Shown in pieces: positions 63,736 to 64,000 of a stretch of DNA of 64,000 nt. Every line of letters starts with the position of its first letter. Position 1 is the first letter of the stretch. The DNA is from JBBQZU01 sp038207425. GTDB lineage: Bacteria; Bacteroidota; Bacteroidia; Flavobacteriales_D; Cryomorphaceae. A program made the translations under genes and the position numbers. The DNA is taken from positions 78,489 to 142,488 of the forward strand of contig JBBQZU010000006.1 in NCBI GenBank assembly GCA_038207425.1, given 5' to 3'. Below the pieces are notes generated by a model. It ran no database searches and was not told the origin of the DNA. It saw nothing but the letters and a program-made list of their open reading frames with translations.

Positions 63736-64000
63736 CTAGCCTAAGGCTTTATTAGAAAGCAACACCTGTGCATCATGCTCGCCACCATCATCGGTAAGTA
63801 CTATCATTTTAGCTTCTTGCTCCACGCCATCAACAATCACTTTCATTTCCTGCCCATCATCTTTCTGCATAACTGTAATGTGGTAAATCGTGCTTTTATA
63901 CCTGTAGTGAATTTTAAAAGACTCCCATTCTTTCGGTATACAAGGAGCGAATTTTAGTTTGTCTGCTTCCCGTTTCAATCCAAGAAAGTATTCTATAATC
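63736..64000 (-). CDS. GH94-type enzyme, C-terminal end (cyclic beta-1,2-glucan synthase or oligoglucan phosphorylase)
   Basis: The frame is open to the right edge of the window, so most of the gene lies beyond it. The visible end reads 'IIEYFLGLKREADKLKFAPC', 'IPKEWESFKIHYRYKSTIYH', 'ITVMQKDDGQEMKVIVDGVE' with stop at 63736. The pattern 'LGL(K/R)REx(D/N)KL(R/K)FxPC(I/L)PxxWxx(F/Y)x(I/L)HYR(Y)xST.YHI' is the end of GH94 domains in cyclic beta-1,2-glucan synthases (NdvB/Cgs) and in related beta-1,2-oligoglucan phosphorylases. Which of the two this is cannot be decided from the tail. The TTG at 63978 is internal to the motif and is not a start. Confidence 0.75.
   Translation of the reverse strand, partial: IIEYFLGLKREADKLKFAPCIPKEWESFKIHYRYKSTIYHITVMQKDDGQEMKVIVDGVEQEAKMIVLTDDGGEHDAQVLLSNKALG

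Overview
The window reads as chromosomal DNA of a member of the Bacteroidota. The evidence is a SusC/SusD pair with a polysaccharide utilisation locus, type IX secretion (T9SS) sorting domains, Bacteroidota-style ParE/ParC topoisomerase IV, and many lipoproteins. No tRNA, rRNA or CRISPR array is visible. Both ends cut through genes: an SQR-like oxidoreductase on the left and a GH94-type enzyme on the right.

Layout. (1) 1-13 kb: housekeeping and accessory genes on the plus strand (SQR-like tail, a DUF4139 protein with an inserted domain, parE-parC, an AbgT-family transporter), with a 92-bp-spaced repeat, a T9SS-type gene broken by two in-frame stops, and a DUF4256 gene with a frameshifted C-terminus. 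(2) 12.7-29.9 kb: a carbohydrate locus with a divergent sodium:sugar symporter, SusC, SusD, a LamG surface lipoprotein, two GH144/glycoamylase-like enzymes, a serine esterase, a GH3 beta-glucosidase and a 905-codon six-hairpin glycosidase-like lipoprotein. The enzyme set points to beta-1,2-glucan as substrate. The right-hand edge of the window carries the C-terminus of a GH94 protein of the type that makes or phosphorolyses beta-1,2-glucan. (3) 30-33.6 kb: an FAD oxidoreductase, type IB topoisomerase and an FNT channel. (4) 33.6-56 kb: a visibly more AT-rich stretch, almost entirely on the minus strand after 35.9 kb. It mixes intact stress and envelope genes (DUF2383 protein, PPK2, DJ-1-like, quinone reductase, peroxiredoxin, rubrerythrin, CbpA/CbpM, an AI-2E-type permease) with an unusual number of broken genes (IS1595, T9SS tail, AraC, SQR, DUF2231, MarC). 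(5) 56-62.8 kb: a complete nine-gene N-type rotary ATPase operon in the order DCQRBEFAG.

The most notable systems are: a seven-gene translationally coupled operon joining an HlyD/FtsX/LolD exporter through a small unknown basic protein to MlaE-MlaF-MlaD lipid transport; the N-ATPase, whose c subunit has both a helix-1 glutamate and a Na+-type ES-T-x-x-Y site; the beta-1,2-glucan-type locus; a peroxiredoxin whose peroxidatic cysteine is replaced by tyrosine; and two short coupled genes (53 and 42 codons) inside a seven-gene minus-strand run. Family assignments are by reading the translated sequence, without database searches.
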